Positions 1 to 8,498 of a stretch of DNA of 50,309 nucleotides are shown piece by piece (within the stretch, counting starts at the first letter, position 1; every line of letters starts with the position of its first letter). Position numbers and translations under genes: made by a program. Location of the stretch: NCBI GenBank assembly GCA_903867885.1, contig CAIPTD010000007.1, forward strand, positions 1-50,309, written 5' to 3'. The notes beneath the pieces were generated by a model. The model was not told the DNA's origin and searched no databases. It was given only the letters and a program-made list of their open reading frames with translations. Origin of the DNA: an uncultured Ferrovum sp. Lineage in GTDB: Bacteria > Pseudomonadota > Gammaproteobacteria > Burkholderiales > Ferrovaceae.

Positions 1-1
1 A

Positions 2-1405
2 TCCAACAGCATTACTATTAATAGTTCAGTTGGTTATGTTGGCTTAAGCTACGCCCAGTTTCTGAGTAAAGTTAATTCTGATCCGGCTTATAACTTAAGT
101 ATTGAGGCTGATACCATCAACATTAACGCGGATATCACCACTCTTGGAACTCAGACTTACGGCAGCGCTGCCCATACGGCAAAGATCATCATTGGGGATA
201 ATGTAACGAACGGCATCACCCGCACACTGATTTCTGAAGATCCTTCGATTAAGTTTTATGGCACAGTCGATGATTCGGTCATCAAAACCCATTACTTGGT
301 GGTTAAGGCGGTTTCAGTGAGTGGGGGCACTACCCCTTCGGTGTCATTTAGCGGAGATGTGGGTTCGACGGTCCCACTTAAAACCCTTACAGTTGCAACG
401 GGAGTTCAAGCTACCAGTGGAACACCTCAGGTATCGGATATTCTCGCTGTGCCTGCTCTCTATTCGGGAACCATCACTTTAGAAGGAAATGTTAATACAG
501 ATGGCGATCAAACCTATACCACCAAGAATGTGGAATTTGGGGACGGTAGTTCAGGCAAGACGCAGACCATTAAAACGAACTCGGGCAATATCACCTTTAA
601 CTTAGGTTCAACAGTGGGCGCAGGTGCTGGTCTGGTGTCGGGTACAAGTAACCTTAAGTTGGTGTTCACACCAACAAGCGGAAAACTGAATGGATTGTCT
701 GGACAGGGTGTGAGCTTTAGTGACTCGACGGTAACGCGTTCGGGTAGTAGTTCAAGCGATGTTGGAATAATCACTCGTGGGTTGCAAACTACTGCAACTA
801 CGATGGCTACAACCACTACTCCGCCTGCATCGGGTGTGGAAGTGGAAGTAACGATTTTGGATTCGGGTTCGGCGGGTAATGCTACGGTTTCTTCTGGTGC
901 TACGGGGCTGTCAGGGACATCGCTGATTATTTCGGCGGCACCCATTGCGAGTTCTACTGGGGCGACTGTACCGGCATCGACCGCTTTAGCTACAACCAGT
1001 GCTGCGCCCGCTGCTCCTTCGGTAGGATCTGCAGCGCCTGTCTCGACGATTACCGTGACTACGGTGACGGCGCCCTCGGTAGGAACAAGCGGGCTGATCA
1101 ACATATCAGTTCCTAAAGAGATGGCATCTTCAAGTTCGGGCTTCTCGGTGGCCTTGCCGATTCCAGTTGCGTCTTCTTCGGCGGCCTCTTCAAGCGTGGG
1201 TGGGGCAGTTCAATCTGCTCCTGCTTCTTCTGTAAGGGTCACGCTCTCGGATGGATCGGCTTTGCCAAGCTGGATTAAGTTTGATGTGACTACAGCAACG
1301 CTATCGGCCTCAGCTGTGCCTGCGGGTGCCTTCCCACTTCAGATAGTGGTGACGGTGAATGGTGTGAGCACCACCGTGGTCATCTCTGAGAAGGATGCGA
1401 GCTGA
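2..1405 (+). CDS. Large adhesin-like / filamentous haemagglutinin-type surface protein, C-terminal part (5' end outside window)
   Basis: The reading frame is open from base 2 to the TGA at 1403-1405, so only the last ~467 residues are present and the TTG at 296 is not a real start. The first part has short beta-strand repeats (NI/NA-rich runs such as DTININADITTLGTQTY) typical of right-handed beta-helix adhesins of the filamentous haemagglutinin class. The middle (about 780-1240) is low-complexity Ser/Ala/Thr/Val. The last ~50 residues contain LPSWIKFD followed by a short beta-rich stretch, resembling the putative Ig (He_PIG) module often found at the end of such proteins. There is no C-terminal outer-membrane beta-barrel, so two-partner secretion is more likely than autotransport; this is inference. 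Substrate or receptor unknown. Confidence 0.7.
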   Translation, partial: SNSITINSSVGYVGLSYAQFLSKVNSDPAYNLSIEADTININADITTLGTQTYGSAAHTAKIIIGDNVTNGITRTLISEDPSIKFYGTVDDSVIKTHYLVVKAVSVSGGTTPSVSFSGDVGSTVPLKTLTVATGVQATSGTPQVSDILAVPALYSGTITLEGNVNTDGDQTYTTKNVEFGDGSSGKTQTIKTNSGNITFNLGSTVGAGAGLVSGTSNLKLVFTPTSGKLNGLSGQGVSFSDSTVTRSGSSSSDVGIITRGLQTTATTMATTTTPPASGVEVEVTILDSGSAGNATVSSGATGLSGTSLIISAAPIASSTGATVPASTALATTSAAPAAPSVGSAAPVSTITVTTVTAPSVGTSGLINISVPKEMASSSSGFSVALPIPVASSSAASSSVGGAVQSAPASSVRVTLSDGSALPSWIKFDVTTATLSASAVPAGAFPLQIVVTVNGVSTTVVISEKDAS

Positions 1406-1436
1406 AAGCCTTTCCACGGTTGAGTGCAGTGCAGGC

Positions 1437-2846
1437 TTAGGAGCGGCGCCAGGTGGTTCCGTTTGGGCCGTCTTCGAGGGTGATGCCTTGGGCGAGCAGG
1501 GCGTCGCGAATGCGGTCTGATTCAGGAAAGTTGCGGGCTTTGCGGGCGGCATTACGGGCGTTGATCAGGTCATCGATGGCTTGATTGCCTTCGGTTGATT
1601 GCCCGTTACTTGCTAGCGCTTTGCCGCTGCCGCCTTTAAACCAGAGTTCAGGGTCGCGTTCTAAAAAGCCCATCAGTCCGGCAAGTTGGAAGAGCAGTTT
1701 GACGGCATGGTTGTCCCCGTCACGGTTGGCTTCTCGCGCGAGTTCAAACAAAATGGCCACGCATTCTGGGGTGGCAAAGTCGTCTTCCATAGCGGCTTTA
1801 AAACGGGCTGCGATGGGATTGTTGGACCACTCTATGGCATCGGCTTGCGAAGTGGTTCGTAGCGCGCTGTGTTCGCGAACTGCGGTGTAGAGGGTATTGA
1901 GAGCCTGCCGAGCGTCTTCAAGCTGAAGATCAGTATAGTTGAGTGGGCTACGATAATGGCCACGCAATAAAAAGAAGCGCACCACCTCGGGATCAAATAC
2001 TTTGAGTACATCGGCGATGGTGAAGAAATTGCCCAGGGACTTGGACATTTTTTCATCGTTTACCCGCAGAAAGCCGTTGTGCATCCAGTGGTTCACAAAG
2101 GTGCAGCCGTTGGCTGCTTCACTTTGGGCGATTTCGTTTTCATGATGGGGGAATTGCAGATCATGCCCACCGCCGTGAATATCAAAGTGGGGGCCAAGTA
2201 AGGCTTCGCTCATGACCGAGCATTCAATGTGCCAGCCAGGACGACCTTCGCCCCAAGGGGAGGGCCATGAAGGCTCGCCGGGTTTGGCTGCTTTCCATAA
2301 AACAAAGTCTAGTGGGTCGCGCTTAAACGTATCCACCTCTACCCGTTCCCCTGCGCGCAGATCATCGAGTGATTTGCCAGATAACTTGCCGTACCCCTCA
2401 AATTTTCGCACAGCATAGAAGACATCCCCGTTTTGACCGGGGTAGGCAAAGCCTTTTTCAATGAGGGTTTCAATCATCTTTACCATGCCCGGAATATATT
2501 GAGTGGCACGCGGTTCATGGTTGGGGTAAAGCACGCCAAGTAGCGCTAGGTCAGAATGCATGGCGTTGATCATGCGCTCGGTCAGGGCATCGATAGGTTC
2601 GTTGTTTTGGCCCGCACGTTGAATAATTTTGTCATCAACATCTGTAATATTACGGACATAGGTAACTGTTAGGCCGGTAGCTAAAAACCATCGATATACC
2701 ATGTCGAACACCACCATCATGCGGGCGTGGCCGAGATGGCAAAAGTCGTAAACTGTGATGCCGCAGACGTACATGCGCACATGGCCGGGATTGATCGGTG
2801 AAAATAGCTCGATCTTACGGGTCAGAGAGTTGTATATTCGCTGCAT
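1437..2846 (-). CDS. cysS: Cysteinyl-tRNA synthetase
   Basis: Charges tRNA-Cys with cysteine in the cytoplasm; class I synthetase. The 469-residue protein has the normal family length. The HIGH-type signature is HLGH at residues 37-40 and the second signature is KMSKSLGN near residue 268. Zinc ligands expected in the family are visible: Cys28 in YVCGITVYD, the Cys of HIECS, and the His/Glu of FPHHENE. The C-terminal part carries the DALR-like helical anticodon domain. It is transcribed away from the TPR/L,D-transpeptidase genes, with a 78-nt divergent spacer. The order cysS-TPR-cyclophilin-lpxH is familiar in betaproteobacteria. Confidence 0.97.
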   Translation of the reverse strand: MQRIYNSLTRKIELFSPINPGHVRMYVCGITVYDFCHLGHARMMVVFDMVYRWFLATGLTVTYVRNITDVDDKIIQRAGQNNEPIDALTERMINAMHSDLALLGVLYPNHEPRATQYIPGMVKMIETLIEKGFAYPGQNGDVFYAVRKFEGYGKLSGKSLDDLRAGERVEVDTFKRDPLDFVLWKAAKPGEPSWPSPWGEGRPGWHIECSVMSEALLGPHFDIHGGGHDLQFPHHENEIAQSEAANGCTFVNHWMHNGFLRVNDEKMSKSLGNFFTIADVLKVFDPEVVRFFLLRGHYRSPLNYTDLQLEDARQALNTLYTAVREHSALRTTSQADAIEWSNNPIAARFKAAMEDDFATPECVAILFELAREANRDGDNHAVKLLFQLAGLMGFLERDPELWFKGGSGKALASNGQSTEGNQAIDDLINARNAARKARNFPESDRIRDALLAQGITLEDGPNGTTWRRS

Positions 2847-2924
2847 TCGGTAAACACGGCTTAGCCCTTTCAGGCATGAGCCGGATGATTCCTAACAAAA
2901 TTTTAGAAAAGATATCGATTATAC

Positions 2925-3974
2925 ATGAGAGTCACTGCCCTTCTTCTTAAGCTTAGCGGTGTTGCAAGCTTGGTTTTGCTCTTTAGCGCAGGGTATTGTT
3001 TGGCTGGGGATGACATCCGGTCATCGTATGAAGCTTTAAAACAGGGACATCCTGATCAGGCTTTGAATAAAGTATCGGAGTTTCTTTCTACTCACCCTAA
3101 GGACGCACAAGCACGACTTCTAAAAGGGGTGGTGCTGGTTGAATTGGGAAAGACGGCAGAAGCCATTCAGGTTTTTACAGCGATGACTGAGGAAATGCCT
3201 GAGTTGCCCGAGCCGTATAACAATTTAGCAGTGATTTACGCTTCTCAAGGCGATTACGAGAAGGCGCGGACTTTGTTAGAACTTGCCTTACATACCCATC
3301 CTAGTTATGGAACTGCCCATGAGAACCTAGCCGATGTATATGCAAAGATTGCAACTAAATCTTACGAAAAAGCGTTGCAGAACGACAAACTGACTTCACC
3401 TAAACCTAAGCTCATTATGTTGCGATCTTTGAGCGCTCCCCGGTCATTATTGGCTGCGAATTCGCCTGCGCTCACTAAATCAGGTATTGCGGCCCCTGAG
3501 ACCGCGACAGCAAATGCTTCTTCGCCTTCGCCTACACCTGCGCCTGCGCCTGCTACAGCGCCCGCACCGGCTGCGGTTGCTCCGGCGCCTGTTGTATCAG
3601 CTGTTACCCCCAAGACGCCTGACACATCAAAAGAAGATAAGGCCATTTCTGAAAGCGTGAAATCTTGGGCGGCTGCGTGGAGTGCTAAAGATGCCGATCA
3701 ATACTTAAGTTTTTATGGGAAAGACTTTAAAACTCCCAAGGGTGAGAGCACTTCCGAATGGGAAAAGAGTCGGCGAGATCGCTTAACGAATGCCACCTCC
3801 ATTCGTGTTGAGGTGCAAGATATTTCTGTGAATATGCTGGATAGCGATACCGCTTCTGTGACCTTTAAGCAAAAATATCACTCTGGTCAAATCAAGTCTT
3901 CCCATCATAAAGTGTTGATTCTCAAACGAGAGGCTAGCCGCTGGGTGATTGTTGAGGAACGCGCAAGAAATTAA
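2925..3974 (+). CDS. Exported TPR protein with C-terminal NTF2-like (Cds6-type) domain
   Basis: 349 residues. A Sec signal peptide is clear (n-region R, hydrophobic LLLKLSGVASLVLLFSAGYCLA, cleavage near residue 27). Residues ~30-145 form three or four tetratricopeptide repeats (for example PEPYNNLAVIYASQGDYEKA). Then comes an Ala/Pro-rich linker (~190-240). The last ~110 residues (KSWAAAWSAKDADQYLSFYG ... WVIVEERARN) match the NTF2/SnoaL-like Cds6 domain usually fused to L,D-transpeptidases. The next gene, 23 nt downstream, is an L,D-transpeptidase, so this is probably a periplasmic partner that helps organise peptidoglycan cross-linking or a protein complex. That role is inferred; no catalytic residues are seen. 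Confidence 0.8.
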   Translation: MRVTALLLKLSGVASLVLLFSAGYCLAGDDIRSSYEALKQGHPDQALNKVSEFLSTHPKDAQARLLKGVVLVELGKTAEAIQVFTAMTEEMPELPEPYNNLAVIYASQGDYEKARTLLELALHTHPSYGTAHENLADVYAKIATKSYEKALQNDKLTSPKPKLIMLRSLSAPRSLLAANSPALTKSGIAAPETATANASSPSPTPAPAPATAPAPAAVAPAPVVSAVTPKTPDTSKEDKAISESVKSWAAAWSAKDADQYLSFYGKDFKTPKGESTSEWEKSRRDRLTNATSIRVEVQDISVNMLDSDTASVTFKQKYHSGQIKSSHHKVLILKREASRWVIVEERARN

Positions 3975-3997
3975 TTGAAGATTGCTAACATCTCGTC

Positions 3998-5170
3998 ATG
4001 ATGCGAACTTTTTTGCTAAATATTTTTATGACTCGATCTTTACGCTCTGGCATCGTCATTACGCTTGCCTTGGCTTGGTTAGTTTGGGCACTGGGTGGTG
4101 CGCCGAATGCGCCTTTGCTGCCCATCGTTCAGCCTGATACCCGAACTGAAAGTGTTGGGGGAGGGACTTGGCTTTCTTCTATACCTGTGTCTGAAGCCAA
4201 AGCGACTCCAGACATGCACCCCGTTAATGCGATATTGGGATCGCATCCCTTAGAGCAAAAAATGCTCATGGCTTATCAAGCAGCGTATGAGGGACACGCG
4301 ATTGAAGCCATGGCTTTGTTGGATGAAATTCTTAGCCTGGAGCCGGCATTTAGACCCGCTTTAACCTTGCGTGGACAATTGGCTGCTGAGTGGGCAAAAA
4401 CGAGTGGGTCATCGCTGAGCCCTTCTCAGGCCTTGATTGATGAAGCCAGTGTGCGTCTTGCGGCGCAACGCTTGCGCCACCAGCGGGCGCAGGAGGTTCC
4501 TGATAATCTGGTTTTGCTTGCGCCCAATATTCAAACTGTACTTGCTGCCGATATTCAAGAAGCACGCTTATATGTTTTAAAGCGTAATGGAGAGCAGTTT
4601 AATCTTGCAAAGGACTATTATTTAAGTACTGGAACGGCTGGAGCGCACAAGCATATTGAAGGGGATCAGCGCACACCTGTGGGTATTTATTCGCTCAAAT
4701 CCAGACTGAAATCGAGTGAGTTACCCGCGCTTGCCGGGCATGGGGCTTGGCCTTTGAATTTTCCTAATCATTGGGATAAATCACAGAAACGTCTAGGCTC
4801 GGGGATCTGGCTGCATGGCACCTTACCAGGGCAATATGATGGTTTGCCGCACTCAACAAATGGTTGCTTGGCCTTATCAAATGAAGACCTAGATGAACTG
4901 GCACCTTTGCTATCGCATCCCAGTACGATTCTTCTGATTGCTGAGCATCTGCAATGGGTGAACCCGCAGGTACTAGCACAGCAGCGCAACCAATTGCTCA
5001 AGCGTTTAAGTGGCGACCCGATCATTTACCGCGGAAGCGAAGATGCCAGTATTTATCTGTACCCTGCCGAGCAAGATGTACTGTTAATTCGCTCTAATGA
5101 AGGAACAGATCAAGTTAAAGAGCATTTTTGGTCAGCTGATGGCAGCACACGACTTGCGCTTGATCACTGA
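3998..5170 (+). CDS. L,D-transpeptidase (YkuD/ErfK family), membrane-anchored or periplasmic
   Basis: 390 residues. The N-terminus has a signal anchor (SGIVITLALAWLVWALGG); ATG at 4028 is an alternative start giving a shorter n-region. A TPR-like helical pair lies at residues ~95-130. The YkuD catalytic fold spans ~185-310 with the signature His273 (LHGTLPGQ) and nucleophile Cys290 in HSTNGCLALS, matching the family HGT..S.GC pattern. Such enzymes form 3-3 cross-links or attach proteins to peptidoglycan in the periplasm. Sits directly after the TPR/NTF2-like gene and before the cyclophilin, which suggests one envelope operon. The exact substrate cannot be told from sequence. Confidence 0.88.
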   Translation: MMRTFLLNIFMTRSLRSGIVITLALAWLVWALGGAPNAPLLPIVQPDTRTESVGGGTWLSSIPVSEAKATPDMHPVNAILGSHPLEQKMLMAYQAAYEGHAIEAMALLDEILSLEPAFRPALTLRGQLAAEWAKTSGSSLSPSQALIDEASVRLAAQRLRHQRAQEVPDNLVLLAPNIQTVLAADIQEARLYVLKRNGEQFNLAKDYYLSTGTAGAHKHIEGDQRTPVGIYSLKSRLKSSELPALAGHGAWPLNFPNHWDKSQKRLGSGIWLHGTLPGQYDGLPHSTNGCLALSNEDLDELAPLLSHPSTILLIAEHLQWVNPQVLAQQRNQLLKRLSGDPIIYRGSEDASIYLYPAEQDVLLIRSNEGTDQVKEHFWSADGSTRLALDH

Positions 5171-5211
5171 TATTATCCTAACCTATTCGTTCTTAAATTT
5201 AAGGCTTCTTC

Positions 5212-5829
5212 ATGCATTCTCGACGTCATTGGCTAAAACGCATTAGTTTGGGCCTGATTACAGTTTCTGCTTTGTCTACCCTTCATTTGGATGCTCTGGC
5301 ATCTTCCCGTTGCTCCCCCGTCCCTAAAGGAAAAACTATGGTCCGTCTTAAAACCAGTGCCGGTGATATCGTTCTTGAACTTGATCAGGAAAAAGCACCT
5401 AAAACCGTTGCTAACTTTCTGCATTATGTTGAGTCTGGTTTTTATGCCGGCACGATCTTTCACCGTGTGATTAATGGGTTTATGGTGCAAGGTGGCGGGT
5501 TTGATGTGAAAGGCCAGCAAAAGAAGACCGAAGCACCCATCGAAAATGAAGCGGCCAATGGCCTGAAAAACGATATGTATACCGTTGCGATGGCACGAAC
5601 AGGCGACCCTCATTCGGCGACGGCTCAGTTTTTTATCAATGTCTCGAATAATGATTTCTTAAACTTTACTGCGCCTAACCCGCGAGGTTTTGGTTATGCC
5701 GTGTTTGGTAAAGTGGTAGAGGGCATGGATATTGTGGACAAGATCAAAGCAATGCCCACAGCTTCTCGCATGGGGATGGCGGATTGGCCCAAAGAAGATA
5801 TCGTGATTCTTTCTGCTGAAGTGTGCTGA
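5212..5829 (+). CDS. Cyclophilin-type peptidyl-prolyl cis-trans isomerase, with signal peptide and internal start
   Basis: Accelerates proline isomerisation during protein folding. The cyclophilin domain begins at [16 protein letters not shown] and includes [24 protein letters not shown] and [14 protein letters not shown]. The core resembles the short PpiB class. Ahead of it lies a 42-residue extension that reads as a Sec signal peptide ([15 protein letters not shown].., cleavage near DALA-S). Two ribosome binding sites are visible: AAGG at 5201-5204 before ATG 5212, and AAAGGA at 5326-5331 before ATG 5338. The gene could therefore give a periplasmic and a cytoplasmic form. It overlaps lpxH by 7 nt. 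Confidence 0.93.
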   Translation: MHSRRHWLKRISLGLITVSALSTLHLDALASSRCSPVPKGKTMVRLKTSAGDIVLELDQEKAPKTVANFLHYVESGFYAGTIFHRVINGFMVQGGGFDVKGQQKKTEAPIENEAANGLKNDMYTVAMARTGDPHSATAQFFINVSNNDFLNFTAPNPRGFGYAVFGKVVEGMDIVDKIKAMPTASRMGMADWPKEDIVILSAEVC

Positions 5830-6557
5830 GTTTTCATCACGCCTCATTACTGGTTTCAGACGTCCATCTGTGCGAGGAACGCCCTGCACAGGTGGATGCC
5901 TTTATGGGGCTTTTAAATGGGCCTGCCAGACAAGCTGAATCGCTGTTTATTTTGGGTGATTTGTTTGAATACTGGGTGGGTGATGACGATTGTTCTTCAT
6001 CGCTTGCTCAACGGGTGATCGCCGCTTTAAAAGCGTTAGCGGATTCAGCTTGTAAAATTTATTTTATTTCCGGTAATCGTGACTTTTTGATCGGACAAAC
6101 CTTTGCAGATGCCGCCGGTTTTAAACTTTTGGATGATCCTTGCAAGGTTGAGATACAAGGTGTGCCTACTGTTTTGATGCACGGGGATTTATTGTGCACA
6201 GAGGATACGGCCTACCTTGCTTTTCGCGAGCAAGTACGCAATCCGCTTTGGCAGCAGCAGTTTTTAGCTCAGGACTTGGCTGTGAGGCATCACATTGCGC
6301 AAGGCGCCACTGCCGAGAGCGGTAAAGCCAAGCAAGCTAAATCTGAAGAGATTATGGATGTGACCGAAACAGCCGTTGCCGAGGTGTTTAAGCAATTTGG
6401 GGTGAATCGCTTGATTCACGGCCATACCCATCGCCCAGGGCATCACCAACACTCGGTGAACGGGGTGATGCGGGATCGTTGGGTATTGCCCGATTGGTAC
6501 GGCCCGGGTGGCTACCTGCGCGTCACGCCAAGTATTATCGAAGAGATTCGCTTTTAG
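5823..6557 (+). CDS. lpxH: UDP-2,3-diacylglucosamine diphosphatase
   Basis: Hydrolyses UDP-2,3-diacylglucosamine to lipid X and UMP, the fourth step of lipid A synthesis, at the inner membrane. 244 residues, normal length. Metallophosphoesterase motifs are in order: SDVHL (metal site), [20 protein letters not shown] and HGHTHRP. The start is a GTG at 5823 that overlaps the end of the cyclophilin gene (TGA at 5827-5829), implying translational coupling. An upstream start is not available because the frame would run into the cyclophilin gene with no better codon. Confidence 0.95.
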   Translation: MLSFHHASLLVSDVHLCEERPAQVDAFMGLLNGPARQAESLFILGDLFEYWVGDDDCSSSLAQRVIAALKALADSACKIYFISGNRDFLIGQTFADAAGFKLLDDPCKVEIQGVPTVLMHGDLLCTEDTAYLAFREQVRNPLWQQQFLAQDLAVRHHIAQGATAESGKAKQAKSEEIMDVTETAVAEVFKQFGVNRLIHGHTHRPGHHQHSVNGVMRDRWVLPDWYGPGGYLRVTPSIIEEIRF

Positions 6558-6607
6558 GCGTAAACTTTTTTCTTGTCATCCGCTCTAAAACGAATAAGGA
6601 GTTTGAT

Positions 6608-7249
6608 ATGACCCCAGATGAAAAGAATCTTTTAACTGATTTTTTGACACGGCTCAGCCAAACGGGCGCTGTTCAGGCTGATGCCGAAGCGGCCATGCTG
6701 ATTGCAAAAACGGCGGATCAACAGTCTTCAGCGCTGTATCTCACCGTTCAACGCGCTGTATGGTTAGAGCAGGCACTCAAACACGCTGAAGAACGCATCA
6801 AAGTACTAGAGGCAGAAAAACAACAGGCGGGTGTTCCTGCCCCAAGCGGTAATCCTTGGTTATCCAATTCATGGGGAACGGGGGCCGATAATGGTCGTGT
6901 TGCGATGCCTGCATCACGCTTGGGTGCCGGCCCCGCTCCTGCTGCCGGAAGCCCTGCTTATATGGCGCCGCCCCCGGCCTATGGGGCTAACCCTGGTTTT
7001 ATGGGGGGAGGGGGCTTAATGGGCGGCGGAGGCACTAGTTTCTTGGCGAATGTTGCTGCAACCGCAGCAGGGGTAGCGGTAGGCGAAATGGTGGTGAATT
7101 CATTCAGCCATCACTCGGATTTTCGCGATGAATCAGATGTTGCCCCTGAGCATCACCATCATGCATCTGCAGTGGATACGGATTACACGCCGGTCAATGA
7201 TTACGACAGTGGTGATAGCGGGGGCTTTGACGGTGGAACAGATGTTTAA
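6608..7249 (+). CDS. DUF2076 family protein, glycine-rich C-terminus
   Basis: 213 residues of unknown function. The start at 6608 is chosen because AAGGAG (6597-6602) lies just upstream and because the MTPDEKNLL.. opening is typical of DUF2076; a longer frame from 6479 overlaps lpxH and is rejected. Residues 1-80 are helical with a probable coiled coil (LKHAEERIKVLEAEKQ). The middle is Pro/Gly/Ala-rich, followed by a Gly run (GFMGGGGLMGGGG), a short hydrophobic segment (FLANVAATAAGVAVGEMVV) and an acidic, His-containing tail. The family is described as periplasmic/ligand-binding-like, but the biochemical role is not established. Ends in a strong terminator shared with dnaJ. Confidence 0.8.
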   Translation: MTPDEKNLLTDFLTRLSQTGAVQADAEAAMLIAKTADQQSSALYLTVQRAVWLEQALKHAEERIKVLEAEKQQAGVPAPSGNPWLSNSWGTGADNGRVAMPASRLGAGPAPAAGSPAYMAPPPAYGANPGFMGGGGLMGGGGTSFLANVAATAAGVAVGEMVVNSFSHHSDFRDESDVAPEHHHHASAVDTDYTPVNDYDSGDSGGFDGGTDV

Positions 7250-7317
7250 AATGGGCTAGATATTTTGGGCCGTTAAGAAACCTCGGTCTCCCCAACAATC
7301 TGCTTTGCGTTCCATAC

Positions 7318-7352
7318 AAAAAAGAGGGTGCTGGTATCGCACCCTCTTTTTT
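7318..7352. terminator. Bidirectional intrinsic terminator between the DUF2076 gene and dnaJ
   Basis: A perfect 14-bp inverted repeat (arms 7318-7331 and 7339-7352, 7-nt loop) with A-run on one side and T-run on the other. The core arm is GAGGGTGC/GCACCCTC. It lies between two convergent genes and can serve both. Confidence 0.9.
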
Positions 7353-7370
7353 ATGCAAACAGCAGATCAT

Positions 7371-8495
7371 TCATTCTGCAGCGAAGAAGGTCTTGACTTT
7401 GTCCATCCAAGATTTTGCACGGGGGTTTTGACTGCCATCTTTCATGTTGATGGAGTCAAATTCACGGAGCAATTCTTTTTGCCGATCGGTCAGTTTGACT
7501 GGGGTTTCAAGCACGACATGGCACATCAGGTCGCCATGGCCTGAGCTGCGCAGTGCCTTAATGCCTTTGCCGCGAAGGCGGAATACCTGACCTGATTGGG
7601 TTTCGGCTGGAATCTTGAGTTTTGCGTGCCCATCTAGTGTGGGGATATCTATTTCACCCCCTAATGCTGCGGTGCTAAAGCTGATTGGCATTTCGCAATG
7701 CAGGTCGTTGTTTTCGCGCTGAAATACGGGATGGTTGCGGATTTGGATAACAACATATAAGTCACCACGCGGTGCGCCGGGAGAACCGGCTTCGCCCTCA
7801 CCATTGAGGCGAATGCGATCACCCTCGTCAATCCCTGCAGGGATTTTGACCGACAGGGTTTTATTGCGACGAATACGTCCGGAGCCCGAGCAGGGGCTAC
7901 ATGGGCTGGTAATCATCTTGCCTGAGCCATGACAGCGCGCACAGGTTTGTTGGATCGAGAAAAAGCCTTGCTGCATGCGTACCTGGCCCTGCCCATTACA
8001 CGTGGTACAGGTAATGGGTTGCGTGCCGGGCTTGGCGCCGGAGCCTTTACAGGTATCGCACGCCTCCATGGCTGGAACTTGAATGCGCGTTTCCGTGCCA
8101 CGGGCGGCTTCTTCTAGGCCAATTTCTAAGTTGTAACGGAGATCGGCCCCGCGATAGGGACCGTTTGGGCGGCTTCGTCCTCCGCCCCCTCCAAAGATGT
8201 CTCCAAAAATATCACCGAAGGCATCCGCAAAATTAGGACCTGCTCCGCCCGCACCGCCTCCCATCGAGGCATCCACACCGGCATGACCATAGCGATCATA
8301 GGCGCTGCGTTTTTCTGGTTCGGAAAGAATTTCATAGGCCTCTTTGGCTTCTTTGAACATCGTTTCCGCTTTGGGATTATCCGGATTACGATCCGGATGA
8401 TGTTTCATTGCTAGCTTTTTGTAGGCCTTCTTAATTTCTTCGTCCGAGGCGTCACGATTGACACCAAGGACTTCATACAGGTCTTTTTTACTCAT
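7371..8495 (-). CDS. dnaJ: Chaperone protein DnaJ (Hsp40)
   Basis: Co-chaperone that delivers unfolded proteins to DnaK and stimulates its ATPase. 374 residues, normal length. J domain at 1-70 with the HPD motif ([10 protein letters not shown]), Gly/Phe-rich linker ([20 protein letters not shown]), zinc domain with four CxxCxGxG repeats ([32 protein letters not shown]), then the two beta-barrel substrate-binding domains. It starts 3 nt after dnaK stops on the minus strand, so the two are co-transcribed from the sigma-32 promoter upstream of dnaK. Confidence 0.98.
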   Translation of the reverse strand: MSKKDLYEVLGVNRDASDEEIKKAYKKLAMKHHPDRNPDNPKAETMFKEAKEAYEILSEPEKRSAYDRYGHAGVDASMGGGAGGAGPNFADAFGDIFGDIFGGGGGRSRPNGPYRGADLRYNLEIGLEEAARGTETRIQVPAMEACDTCKGSGAKPGTQPITCTTCNGQGQVRMQQGFFSIQQTCARCHGSGKMITSPCSPCSGSGRIRRNKTLSVKIPAGIDEGDRIRLNGEGEAGSPGAPRGDLYVVIQIRNHPVFQRENNDLHCEMPISFSTAALGGEIDIPTLDGHAKLKIPAETQSGQVFRLRGKGIKALRSSGHGDLMCHVVLETPVKLTDRQKELLREFDSINMKDGSQNPRAKSWMDKVKTFFAAE

Positions 8496-8498
8496 TCA

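Noticed and set aside
514-1104. 196-codon open frame on the minus strand inside the adhesin gene
   Set aside because: It is antisense to a low-complexity Ser/Ala/Thr region, which produces stop-free Val/Pro/Ala-rich complements; no ribosome site or recognisable domain.
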